This document shows positions 1 to 7,870 of a stretch of 12,620 bases of DNA, in pieces. The notes below the pieces were generated by a model. That model saw only the letters and a program-made list of their open reading frames with translations, had not been told where the DNA came from and did no database searches. Numbering within the stretch: the first letter of the stretch is position 1; every line of letters begins with the position of its first letter. The translations under genes were made by a program, and so were the position numbers. The stretch is from Smittium culicis (Eukaryota; Kickxellomycota; Harpellomycetes; Harpellales; Legeriomycetaceae): positions 1 to 12,620 of the forward strand of contig LSSN01006071.1 of assembly GCA_001970855.1 (NCBI GenBank). Reading direction: 5' to 3'.

Positions 1-124
1 GGGGGGTCGGTTGAAAAATTATTTTTTTAATATTTTTTTAACTTTTTAAATATTTTTTTATCAGTTTTTGTATACTTTTAAATTATGTTTAATAAACTCT
101 CTGAAAAAAAAAAAAAAAATCGTA
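1..124 (-). repeat. Possible start of the retrotransposon's 3' LTR, cut by the window edge
   Basis: In minus-strand orientation this lies directly after the integrase stop and the polypurine tract, where the 3' LTR should begin. It is extremely A/T-rich, with a 16-base A run (104-119) and several T runs, and ends in six G at the window edge. I could not find a convincing matching copy to the right of gag, so the LTR call rests on position only. Confidence 0.25.
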
Positions 125-147
125 CCTTTCCTTCATCTTTTTTTTTT
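125..147 (-). other. Candidate polypurine tract (plus-strand primer)
   Basis: On the minus strand this is a purine-rich run, an A tract followed by GATGAAGGAAAGG, broken only by one T. It sits about 35 bases after the integrase stop codon at 181-183. LTR retrotransposons prime plus-strand synthesis from such a tract immediately upstream of the 3' LTR. The sequence after it starts TACG, not the canonical TG, so the exact border is uncertain. Confidence 0.4.
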
Positions 148-180
148 CGTTGTAGACTTGCTTATAGTGGTTATATAGTA

Positions 181-1030
181 TTAAAATTTAACTTGAGATT
201 TTGAGCTAGCCTTGAAATCAAATTGATCTCCATAGATCGAAGATTTTTCTACGATTATTTTCCCAGACAGGTTTGGCTTTGTTCCATATATCAATTCAAA
301 TGGTGATAATTTTTTCGTCTCTTAATTCGATTTTTTAATTTTGAATTTCACTGAATTTATTAATTCATCCCAATTCTTTTGATTAACATCTATATAACTT
401 TTAATGATATTTTTTAGGATTTTATTATATCTTTCGATCAGCCCATTAGCATTTGGGGGGTAGAGCGACGAAAAAAATTCTTTATTCCTATCGCTCTACA
501 AAAATTTTCCATATGGTCTCCTACAAACGATTTACCACTTTCAGACAAAATTTTCTCTTGGATACTATGGCTTGTTATATTATTCGAGTATAGGGCGTTC
601 AAAGTAGTATTTTACTCGGTATTTTGAACTTTTATGACCTCAAACCATTTAGTAAATAGATCATTGCAGATAAGCAAGTATTAATTTTCGTTTTTGGACA
701 TAGGAACAGTTTTGGTATTATCTATAGCCAGTACCTCAAATGGTCAGAAATCCTGGAGTTTTTTTAAACTTCAAGGGGTTTGTACTATGATTAAATAGCT
801 GACATTAGTGGCAAGAACTAGCATAACTAAAACCATTCCTCGACATTTTCTTCATATAAAGCGCCTGATTTATTTTGTCAGGCGTCTTTCCATAACCTTA
901 ATTACACATTAATGGAGTGTTTTGGTAACTGTAATAACTAAATTTTTCATTGCTTCAGATACAACAAGTAGTAATTTTTGGTTGTGTGATAATTTGAATA
1001 CCATTATGTGATGATTCATACATCACTATG
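181..1030 (-). pseudogene. Integrase remnant of the Ty3/gypsy element
   Basis: This is the 3' part of pol, encoding the enzyme that inserts the element cDNA into the genome. Reading right to left there is a possible zinc-finger start (ESSHNGIQ near 1010), a broken C-x-x-C box (SSCH, stop, CQ near 805-820), then PFEVLAIDN with the first catalytic Asp (codon 720-722). Next come ICNDLFTKWFEVIKVQNTE and LSESGKSF, where the second catalytic Asp is replaced by Glu (540-542). NGLIERYN keeps the catalytic Glu (433-435), and SPFELIYGTKPNLSG follows. The last frame runs open to a stop at 181-183, probably the true C-terminus. At least four stops interrupt it. A frame change falls at the G6/C6 run at 455-460, just before NGLIERYN. 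No chromodomain is evident. Identification is firm; activity is excluded. Confidence 0.88.
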
Positions 1031-1388
1031 ATCTTTCTTTTTTAAATTTATTCTTTCTCTCTTTCTTTATTATTTCAAATATCACTCTTTTTTACCATTA
1101 AAACTTGCTTTTCGATAGGTTTATTCGATCCGAGTAGTCCAGGTTCAAAATCATTAAATTTTCTATGAGTGTAAATTATTTTAATTCTACATAATATTTG
1201 TTTGCGTACTCATATACTTGAATTGTAATATATTTTATTTTACCCATTCACTGCTGTGGAATTATATCATCTTCAAAATTAGAGGCATCGATTTTTGAAC
1301 ATTTTGGTGATATTTCAATATTGTTCTCTTTCGAACCAAGACCTAAGTTATTTTCCACCATTGAAACCCCATTATTATCTGAAAAAGA

Positions 1389-1472
1389 TCTAGATAAATT
1401 TAATTCCAAGACATTATCCATACCCTTAATATGTTCTACCACAGATTCATACTCCATTAAAACAGATTTCAC
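1389..1472 (-). pseudogene. RNase H C-terminal end of the Ty3/gypsy element
   Basis: The minus-strand frame starting at 1472 contains EYESVVEHIKGMDNVLELNLSR. This matches the conserved end of Ty3/gypsy RNase H, a beta strand, the H-I-x-G-x-x-N-V turn, then normally an Ala-Asp-x-Leu-Ser-Arg box. In that last box the expected Asp, a catalytic metal ligand, is replaced by Leu (NVLELNLSR). The same frame stays open for a further 46 codons to 1248 as an acidic, Asn/Ser-rich stretch, probably the linker between RNase H and integrase. This piece is separated from the first half of RNase H by several hundred bases more than normal. Confidence 0.75.
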
Positions 1473-1479
1473 TGTTCTA

Positions 1480-2000
1480 TCCTTCCTCTAGAGTCTTCGC
1501 TTGCAAGAAAAATTACAAGCGCTCGATGATAAATATACAAAGTGGCGCTGGTTCTATGGAAATAATGGTGAAATTTAATTTAATAGTAGACTAATGCTAG
1601 TACTTATTTATACGTGGAGCTGTAATTTTATTCAGCATATAAAAATTTTCTACTTGTATAAGCTGCATGCATAAATATATTACAGGGGGTCCTTACTTAT
1701 TGTGTATGTGGTTCTTTCCTTGTTACCTAGCTATTATAACTATGAATTTTCTATTATTATTATTTATTTTTTTGTTGTATGAATAAAGTTTGTTTACTTG
1801 TTTATTAAAAGATTAGATACCCCCCCCCCCCACTTTTTGGAAGTTCGAGATGGTTTTATATCCCATATTTTGTTTTGGGAACCTCAGGAATTTGGCATAG
1901 CTCAACTGATGAGAAAGCTTCTTCCCTTTTTTTTAATTTATTTAATATCTTCGTAAAATTTCGATATTTAATTTATAATAAAAATGAGTTTATCGATATG
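1480..2000. other. Unidentified sequence interrupting RNase H (probable insertion)
   Basis: The N-terminal RNase H remnant fades out near 2030 and its C-terminal end begins near 1480. The intervening half kilobase gives no pol-like peptide in any frame. On the plus strand it has a TATA-like CATATAAAAATT (about 1638-1649), a GAATAAAGTTTG poly(A)-signal-like site (1781-1792) and a 12-base C run (1820-1831). These features would suit a solo LTR or a gene end, but I see neither clear TG/CA ends nor a convincing target duplication. The borders are estimates. Confidence 0.45.
1820..1831. repeat. Poly(C) homopolymer of 12
   Basis: Twelve consecutive C in otherwise AT-rich DNA, inside the stretch that splits the RNase H remnant. 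The length is prone to error in sequencing and assembly. Confidence 0.95.
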
Positions 2001-2029
2001 AAAATAAGTTTTATAATTGTTCACTATCG

Positions 2030-2353
2030 ATTTCTGAATAATAACTAGTATCTGTCACATAAATATATTCATAGCCTGCTGCAAAATTTCACTGCGAAAA
2101 ATATACCGCCAGGCTGTATTTAATAGAGCGAGACACTAATTCCCACGCTTGAAGCATCTGTGTATATTTTATAAGATTTTCTAGTATCAGGGTGGGTTGA
2201 AACCGGTGCAGAGACTAAAGCTTTTTTTAACCTCAAAAAACGCGTTTTCTTTTTTTGTTGACCACTTTTATCTATTTCATTTTTTAATATCAAGTAATAT
2301 GGTGACGAAATTTCTGTAAAACTTTTTATAAATCTACAAAACAAGGATACCAT
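2030..2353 (-). pseudogene. RT thumb/connection and RNase H N-terminal part of the Ty3/gypsy element
   Basis: A minus-strand frame of 77 codons starting at 2353 reads through FCRFIKSFTEISSPYYLILK, the standard end of Ty3/gypsy RT. It then gives FLRLKKALVSAPVSTHPD and YKIYTDASSVGIS. The last block is the first RNase H motif; its Asp (codon about 2156-2158) is a catalytic metal ligand and is retained. The frame stops at 2120. A further match continues in another frame to about 2030 (DTSYYSEIDSEQL, compare the family's N-Y-S-x-x-E-x-E-x-L block), then ends in a stop. RNase H removes the RNA template during reverse transcription. It cannot be functional here because the rest of the domain is displaced and broken. 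Confidence 0.85.
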
Positions 2354-2367
2354 CCCTAGTAAGGTTA

Positions 2368-3356
2368 TTATCTCAGGTATTTACTTGAGCTAGAGTAGCT
2401 TTTGACTGTTATTATTTTATTTTCTGACACTTCTTCACCATTTTCAGATACGGTGAAGTCTAAAATCTCTATCCTATCAACACAAAATTTACATTTTTTC
2501 TTATTAAGATTATACTCCTTGTCATCATGTTTCTTTAAAAAATTTCTCAAGTGTGATAGACGATCGAAAATATTTTTAGAGAATACTAAGATACCTTCCT
2601 CGAACGCTATATAATAAACCCCTTTTATACATTAAGTAAGCGTTGTCTATGTTTCTTTGAAACATCGAGGTCGAGTTTATCATGCCTTGAGGAATGACCA
2701 GAAACTATTAGTGTCCTCCTGGTGTAGATATAGCTGAAGCTTCTATCGACTCTATATGTAGAGGTATTATATAGATTACTTTTAGTATACCCAATTTCGA
2801 ATGGTGTAAACATATTTAATTATTTAAAATTACGTCTATCATTGGTAATGAATATTCGTCTCTTATGGTAAATTTATTTAATGGTTTAAAATTTATTAAA
2901 ATACTAGGAGAACCATCCTATTTATTAACTATTAATGGATTGGCCGAATATGAATTTTTTAACGACATCGTATGCCCAGAATCGTATTTCTTCAAAGTGC
3001 TTTTTCAAAATTTCAACTTTACCTGGAGAGTACCTTATCATCCTCGAATTTATTGGCTGATCAGTTTTTAGATTAAGCTGGTGCGGGTAGTCTGTTTTTA
3101 TAATGCTATGCTTGGTATTGAAAATCTCCCAAAATTTTGGCACAACTGTTTCTATAATATTTTCCACTATAGTTACCGTCAATATAGTCATTTTCTCGCT
3201 GCTAAGAATACCTTTTCCTATGAAATATTCTCCTCTACTTTTCCCGTTTAAAATCGTAATTTTCATTTCCCTAGTTTCATAATGTATCCCTGCTGCAACA
3301 ATAAAGCTCGCTCCAAAAATTATATCATAATGTTGGTCTGATATTAATCTCAACAC
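2368..3356 (-). pseudogene. Protease end and reverse transcriptase remnant of the Ty3/gypsy element
   Basis: The first open stretch (3356-2925) opens with QHYDIIFGASFIVAAGI, like the I-I-L-G-x-x-F-L end of a retroelement protease. It continues to PHQLNLKTDQPINSRMIRYS, the start of RT. The match then moves to another frame: YSANPLIVNK, a stop (2918-2920), and DGSPSILINFKPLNKFTIRD. Next, SKLGILKVIYIIPLH has Gly where the first catalytic Asp belongs (about 2789-2791). It is followed by VIPQGMINSTSMFQRN and YYIAFEEGILVFS (2581-2622), where the Y-x-D-D box is gone. The last piece is HLRNFLKKHDDKEYNLNKKK and FTVSENGEEVSENK, ending at 2368. All three catalytic Asp appear lost, with at least three frame changes. 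The fold assignment is strong; enzyme activity is excluded. Confidence 0.92.
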
Positions 3357-3759
3357 TTTCTTAAACTTTAAATCACCAAAATAAAAATATTTAGTTCAAT
3401 ACTTTGCGGCATCTACCCAGTCTTACTATTTCCAATTCTTAATCTAATTTTATAAATAAGTTGCAATTTTAAATCCTTTCTTTTTTGTTTTCATTGTCAT
3501 CTTTTATTGTATTAATCATCAATCTTGCATCGACCGAAGCTGAAAGTAGAATTTTATTTATCTTCACTTATACTATAAAATTTATATCCTCGTTCCTATG
3601 AAAGATATCAGCTCCAAATTTATTATAGTTATCTATAAAATCATCTGGTGATTTTCGTGTTTTATTTCGGTTTGGTGTAGTTAACCCTAAAATTACTGCA
3701 CCCCAGAGTTTCCTGAGCTCTTGTACTCTCTAAACATAGTCAGGCTGATTCTAGCGCTT

Positions 3760-4918
3760 ATTCTTTTATCAGGACAACATATACTTATATGGCCTCTCTT
3801 GTTACTAATAAAAAATTTCAAGTCCTTTAGGTATTGATGGTAATCTTTCTCACTAAGGCGTTTTCTTCTAATGTTATATTATTTATATTTACATTTTAAA
3901 TAGGATGTGTTTAATTGTATGAAATATAGCATCCTCCACAATTTTTAATTCTTTTAACAGTAACTAGAACCTCTAAATCTCTATATATTATATTATTGTA
4001 GAGGATTTCTAATCTTTCAATTCATTTACTAGACATCTCAATATCCATATTATTATACTATTCAAAGCTTTTGAAAAATTAAATGTGCTTTTTTTGTGCT
4101 TTGCTCGCGTTCAATCATAATATAGCACTGGGCATGCACATTTTTTTCAAAATAGATAAATAATTCTGCGATGAGCTCAGTATGATATCTTGAAATTTTC
4201 GGTGATAAGCATTTCCTCAATAACGCTTTGGGATTTCATCCTTCCGTGAAGAAACAAATAAAATCTCCTATGTAACTATCTAAACAAATTCAGAGTAAGT
4301 AGCTTTTAAATCCAGTATAGCAAAATCTAATATGGAAAGCGCTGTTTCTATTTACTTTACATCCTCATAATGTAACTTAATAGACTCTCTATAACATTCC
4401 CAAGTTAAAATGCCCTAATTTAGTTTAATATCATAGCGTATTCAAGCCTAGCGTACTAGAGCTGCAGTTACCATTGCTCGTTTTGTATAATTTGCAATTT
4501 CTGAATTATTTGAGAAAATTTCTTCAACATTGGCTAGCAATTTTTTAAATGATTCCATCCCCATCATAACTCTCAAGTAAAATCTTCTGATTAAAAAATT
4601 CCTTATTCCCAAATAACCCAGACATACATGTTTTTTTATAAAATTCTGTTTCCTTTACAATAGATTCTATTATCAGAGTCTTTTCGATTATTTTTTCAGT
4701 CAAATTATTCTTCTCATCTTCAAATCGAGATTATAGCGCATTAAGTTATTGATTATCGGTCTCTCGGTTAGATATTTCTCATTAAAAAATTTATCCTATC
4801 CTTCGAAATTCATATAATTTTCTGAGATCTCGATATAAACTCTTTTCAAGTTAATATTTGCTTCATCGACCTTCATCAAATCTAGATTATCAGTAATTTT
4901 TTGAAAATTTTCGTTCAT
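3760..4918 (-). pseudogene. gag remnant of the Ty3/gypsy element
   Basis: This is the coat-protein gene that opens the element. A Met codon at 4918-4916 starts 40 open codons (MNENFQKITDNLDLMKV and on) to a stop at 4798-4796. A second frame carries a charged, coiled-coil-like stretch (SRFEDEKNNLTEKIIEKTLI, about 4735-4670). A third frame from 4558 gives a capsid-like region, MESFKKLLANVEEIFSN, LTWECYRESIKLHY (about 4411-4367) and SILDFAILDLKATYSEFV. The LTW...HY block resembles the A-x-x-W...L-x-x-x-F/Y pattern of Ty3/gypsy capsids. At 3774-3815 a zinc knuckle remains as FFISNKRGHISICC: His and the last Cys fit C-x2-C-x4-H-x4-C, but the first two Cys are now Phe and Ser. Many stops throughout. 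The domain calls are from pattern and position; overall order supports them. Confidence 0.7.
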
Positions 4919-4935
4919 TTTAATATTTTTTACTT

Positions 4936-4952
4936 AGCGATTCTGGTTCCCA
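4936..4952 (-). other. Weak candidate primer binding site
   Basis: Seventeen bases before the gag Met codon, the minus strand reads TGGGAACCAGAATCGCT. LTR elements carry just inside the 5' LTR a site beginning TGG, complementary to the CCA end of a tRNA. The position fits, but I cannot match the rest to a specific tRNA and no LTR border is visible. Confidence 0.22.
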
Positions 4953-6504
4953 TCGGTTTACTAGGGATATTATGCTAATTATTTATTAAAAAAAAGAATA
5001 CATCAAAACCTAATCCGGTATCTGAAAATATACTAATAAAATTTTTGTAATTACTATCTATTTATTGACTTCAGTAATTTCCTTCACAATGTATTATTAT
5101 TTTTTCCTCCAATAAATTTTGAAAAAAAAATTATTTATATATTTTTAAATTTTTTTGAATCTCATAGCTTTAAGAATGATTATTTATACAGAACAACCAG
5201 ATCAACTGAAAGACTTACAATGTATATTGCTAACATAAAAAACCCATTGTAAATCTTGTTGGCTAGCTTCACATAGTAATTTGACCAACAACTCAAACCA
5301 AATAAAGTATTTAAACAACTGCTTTTCCTTTAGCGGAAAAGCAAGTCGTTTAATCTGTTTAAATAATATTCTACTTTTCATTTTTCTAAAAATCCCTAAC
5401 GAGTTAATAGTATTAGTATTAGTATTAGTACACCTGAATCTTCTTTTTTCCAAATAAAATACATTTTATTATAGTCTTTATCGTACAGTATACTTTGGGC
5501 CTTTTAATGATTTATTCTTTACTAAATGAAATTCTGGAAACTAAAGTTTAATTTTTGGGAAAATTTTTTGTGACTTGTGCATAGTTAAATAGAACAAAAT
5601 TATGCAATTTGAACAAACAAAAAAATTTTATCTACAACGTGAACTGAAATTTTTTTTCCAAAATCTTTTACTTATTGTGCAATATAAATGGAAACTTTTT
5701 TAAATTGAATACACGCCTCTGTATAGTTGCATTTGAAGCTACGTTGTGACTGCACTTGATAATAAAGTCCCTTTATATAACCTTCCAGCTTAAAAAAAGC
5801 AATTATATGAATGTAACTTAAATGATTCGAGGCCTTTATAACTCTGAAATATTAGCTTTGGATTAAATTTAGTCTTAAATTTGGATTTAAATAAATTTAC
5901 TAGCTTTTACTATGAGTATTATAATTATAATGAAATTTTTTTTAGAAAAAAATATAAAGATCTATATTCCTCGTAATAATATTTCATATCCATATAATAT
6001 TTATTACTTTCGATGCCTAGATGTTATTTTTAACATGTGGGCTGAGTTTTATTTCTCTTTTTTTTTTTTTCGAGAGTAAATATTAACTTTTAGGTCTATT
6101 TTACCCTTCTACTGTTATATTTTTAATTAATGATAGAAACAAATTCTGTATTAATATAAGCTTAACTTGTAAAATTTTCTAATTATCTTAAATTTTTGAA
6201 AAATCTTTTCTAGTTAATATACCCAAAAATTTTGGTGCAAATACATGATATAAATAATTACTACACGCGAACTAAAGAATTTTTCTTATTGAATCGTTAA
6301 AAAAATTTTTAGTTTTATAGAAATAAAAATCACTCACCCTATTCAAAGATACAAATATTAGAGTTTTTATGATCTTGAGTAATGTTAATAAAATTTTTTT
6401 GAGTAAATCTTTTATAAATCGAAGGTATCCAATAACGATTGAGTACTTGCGAAAAAAAAACTGTCATTTTTAATGTCCACATCAAATAAACTTTTGAAAC
6501 ATCA
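4953..6504. other. AT-rich stretch without a recognisable gene
   Basis: If the element had a 5' LTR it should begin at the left of this stretch, but I could not match it to positions 1-124. A minus-strand open frame of 83 codons (5453-5202) has no recognisable motif and spans a palindrome and a TATTAG microrepeat (5409-5430). I regard it as chance. The remainder is A/T runs with no tRNA boxes, splice-bounded coding pattern or conserved motif that I can see. Confidence 0.6.
5311..5351. repeat. Imperfect palindrome (hairpin)
   Basis: TGCTTTTCC (5320-5328) pairs perfectly with GGAAAAGCA (5335-5343) around a six-base loop. The pairing extends outward through TTAAAC and GTTTAA with one mismatch and one bulge, giving arms of about 18-19 bases. 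There is no T run directly after it and no adjacent gene, so a terminator role is not supported. Confidence 0.7.
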
Positions 6505-6700
6505 TTAACCCTTTCCCGTCCAACACTCTTTAAAAAAATCAAATTTATGATTCGTTTATGATTAATAAGCAAATTAATTATTTGTTGTTTTAATACAATA
6601 AACTAATAACCATTAAAGCTTCGGAATTTTATAGAGTAATTATACACAATTGGCTATATTTGGTAGATCAAAAATGGTCTACCGCTCGTGAAAGGGTTAA
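6505..6700. mobile_element. piggyBac-like MITE, copy 1
   Basis: A 196-bp non-autonomous element counted with its flanking TTAA tetramers (6505-6508 and 6697-6700). The ends form a perfect 11-bp inverted repeat, TTAACCCTTTC and GAAAGGGTTAA; beyond that the match continues loosely (CCCGTCC against CACGAGC). TTAA target duplications with ends starting CCC and finishing GGG are the signature of piggyBac-type transposons. The inside has no coding potential. It holds a conserved TCGGAA box at offset 116 and an inner inverted repeat GGTAGA...TCTACC near the right end. The transposase that moved it is not in this window. Confidence 0.85.
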
Positions 6701-6795
6701 CAACGTATAGCTAGTTCAAGAATTTCATAACTAAATCGTTTCTTATTCAAGGAATACGGAAATTAGACGTGAATTATAAATAGGCGAGCTATTTC
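6701..6795. other. Spacer between MITE copies 1 and 2
   Basis: Ninety-five bases of AT-rich DNA with no feature seen. Because both MITEs have their own TTAA pairs, they appear to be two separate insertions, not one compound element. Confidence 0.5.
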
Positions 6796-6991
6796 TTAAA
6801 CCTTTCCCGTTCAATACATTTTAAAAAAACAATTTTATGATTCGTTCATGATTTATAAGCAATTTTATTATTTGTTATTAATTTAAAATATAATAGTATT
6901 TCTTAAAGCCTCGGAATTAAAGTATTTTTATTGAACGTTGTTGGCTATATCTTGTGGGTCAAAAATAGTCTACCGCTCGGGAAAGGGTTAA
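6796..6991. mobile_element. piggyBac-like MITE, copy 2
   Basis: This second copy lies 95 bp from copy 1, in the same orientation and also exactly 196 bp with its TTAA ends (6796-6799, 6988-6991). The left end has mutated from CCC to ACC. Long blocks match copy 1, for example TATGATTCGTTCATGATT, TTGGCTATAT and TAGTCTACCGCTCGGGAAAG. TCGGAA lies at offset 115. The inner GGTAGA/TCTACC pairing of copy 1 is lost on the left side (GTGGGTC). Confidence 0.85.
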
Positions 6992-7206
6992 TTTATAATG
7001 AATTTATATGTCAGCTTACAAATTAGCATAGGATTTTCCATATCTCATTTGGTTGGCAATTTATTAATAGATTTCTAATTTCAAAATTAATTTTTTTACT
7101 ATTTCTTATATAATGAAAGTAGAGAATTATCTTGTAGTTTTTGTATAGTATTAAAATACTATGGAAAAATATAAGTTTATTATTAGAGAATTAAAATTAT
7201 GAAAGA
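6992..7206. other. AT-rich spacer, nothing seen
   Basis: Lies between MITE copy 2 and the retroposed insert. No coding, repeat or RNA signal was recognised. Confidence 0.5.
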
Positions 7207-7222
7207 TTGTATATATATAGAA
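7207..7222. repeat. Target-site duplication, left copy
   Basis: TTGTATATATATAGAA lies directly beside the poly(A) end of the retroposed insert and matches 14 of 16 bases with 7785-7800. Part of it is simple TA repeat, which lowers its weight. Confidence 0.55.
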
Positions 7223-7784
7223 TTTTTTTTTTTTTTACGGAATTTTATTGGTACGATAACAATAATAGAAAATACGCGGTAAATAAACCAAGAAAATAGA
7301 AACTCAGTGCAAGGCATAAAAAAACTAATATTCTAATACTAATAAATTCCTCTGCCAGTCTACCAGCTGCGTACCTAAAGGGAAATGGGATCAATCTACC
7401 AACCGAAAGATCCACCCATATATTTCTTCAAGTAGGCTGAGATGGCTTGAAGTTTCAAAGCAGCCATTTGAATTAAGCATCGCTCCAACAAAATTGAATT
7501 CGTTGAGATCATTGAGCTCCTAGTCAGAGCCTACATCTAACAGGATTAATAAAAAATAGGCTCCAACCCAAACGTGGGAATGGTCGACCTGGCTCTCCTA
7601 CAATAAGCTGCTAAACGGCTGAGTTCCGTAATGCTGTCGAACGCTGGACTTGTGCACATATAATGTCTCAGACTGTGCTAAACGAATCAGTTCCTCCTGT
7701 TTCTAGATGGTCCTCCTCTGGAATCGCTGTCTCCGAATCGCTGAACGTTGCCTTCACTATCCCCGACCAAGGATAGTGCAACGC
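7223..7784 (-). mobile_element. GC-richer retroposed insert with poly(A) tail (SINE, truncated LINE or retrocopy)
   Basis: On the minus strand the insert starts at 7784, runs through a markedly GC-richer 430-460 bp and ends in an A run of 14 (T run at 7223-7236). AATAAA lies seven bases before that run (7249-7244). Near-identical 16-bp sequences flank it: TTGTATATATATAGAA (7207-7222) and TTGTATGTATAGAGAA (7785-7800), 14 of 16 matching. This is what target-primed retroposition leaves. The first 38 codons from 7784 are open (ALHYPWSGIVKATFSDSETA and on) to TGA at 7668-7670; the rest would be 3' untranslated. I do not recognise the peptide. It could be the end of a LINE, a SINE, or a retrocopied gene with its 5' end missing. 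The frame is short and its start is set by the insertion border. Confidence 0.6.
7746..7783. repeat. Stem-loop at the 5' end of the retroposed insert
   Basis: CACTATCC (7755-7762) pairs perfectly with GGATAGTG (7771-7778) around an eight-base loop. The outer CGTTG (7746-7750) pairs with CAACG (7779-7783), with four unpaired bases on the left. That is 13 base pairs, GC-richer than the neighbourhood, at the extreme 5' end of the presumed RNA. Confidence 0.7.
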
Positions 7785-7800
7785 TTGTATGTATAGAGAA
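7785..7800. repeat. Target-site duplication, right copy
   Basis: TTGTATGTATAGAGAA lies directly beside the 5' end of the retroposed insert. It differs from the left copy at two positions. Confidence 0.55.
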
Positions 7801-7828
7801 ATTAATAAATTTTAGATAACAATAAAAA

Positions 7829-7853
7829 AGAACTTTTTAACCCATAAAGTTCT
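7829..7853. repeat. Small perfect hairpin
   Basis: AGAACTTT (7829-7836) and AAAGTTCT (7846-7853) form an eight-base stem around nine bases. No gene ends nearby, so no role is assigned. Confidence 0.6.
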
Positions 7854-7870
7854 AGATTTTTCAAGTTTCA

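Larger units (their letters stand above)
125..4952 (-). mobile_element. Decayed Ty3/gypsy-type LTR retrotransposon, internal region
   Basis: Read on the minus strand, the segment carries gag, protease end, reverse transcriptase, RNase H and integrase remnants in the order typical of Ty3/gypsy elements. Recognisable pieces include a GHISICCP knuckle remnant, FKPLNKFTIRDEYSLP (RT), YTDASSVGI (RNase H), EYESVVEHIKGMDNV (RNase H end), LAIDN, NGLIERYN and SPFELIYGTKPNLS (integrase). They fall in all three minus frames with many in-frame stops, so nothing longer than about 140 codons stays open. The copy is dead. The internal region is about 4.8 kb, near the usual size for the family, but about 0.5 kb of it appears to be a later insertion in RNase H. 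Ends are approximate: the left end is set by a polypurine tract, the right end by a weak primer-binding-site candidate. The superfamily is secure from domain order and motifs; the clade is not. Confidence 0.9.

Noticed and set aside
1141..1156. AGGTTCAAAATCATT resembling a tRNA B box
   Set aside because: No A box, no cloverleaf, and it lies within the retrotransposon's integrase linker.
1470..2029. GATAG(TG)AACA words at both sides of the RNase H interruption as a target duplication
   Set aside because: The match needs a gap and is too short to separate from chance.
2402..2614. Plus-strand frames at 2402-2614 and 2865-3071
   Set aside because: Both are antisense to clear reverse transcriptase remnants.
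3680..3690. TTAACCCTAA, resembling a telomere unit or MITE end
   Set aside because: Only one unit is present, with no tandem copies and no matching GGGTTAA partner nearby.
1..5160. Matching LTR pair between 1-124 and about 4960-5160
   Set aside because: The only similarity is shared A/T runs; no unique block aligns.
5202..5453. An 83-codon minus-strand open frame
   Set aside because: No motif, a Thr-Asn repeat made by a TATTAG microrepeat, and an internal palindrome. Length is within chance for this base composition.
6339..6572. A 77-codon minus-strand open frame
   Set aside because: It runs into the left third of MITE copy 1 and shows no protein motif.
7320..7784. GC-richer island as an rRNA, snRNA or tRNA gene
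   Set aside because: No conserved 5S, U1, U2, U6 or tRNA signature words were found on either strand; the poly(A) tail and flanking repeats fit retroposition better.
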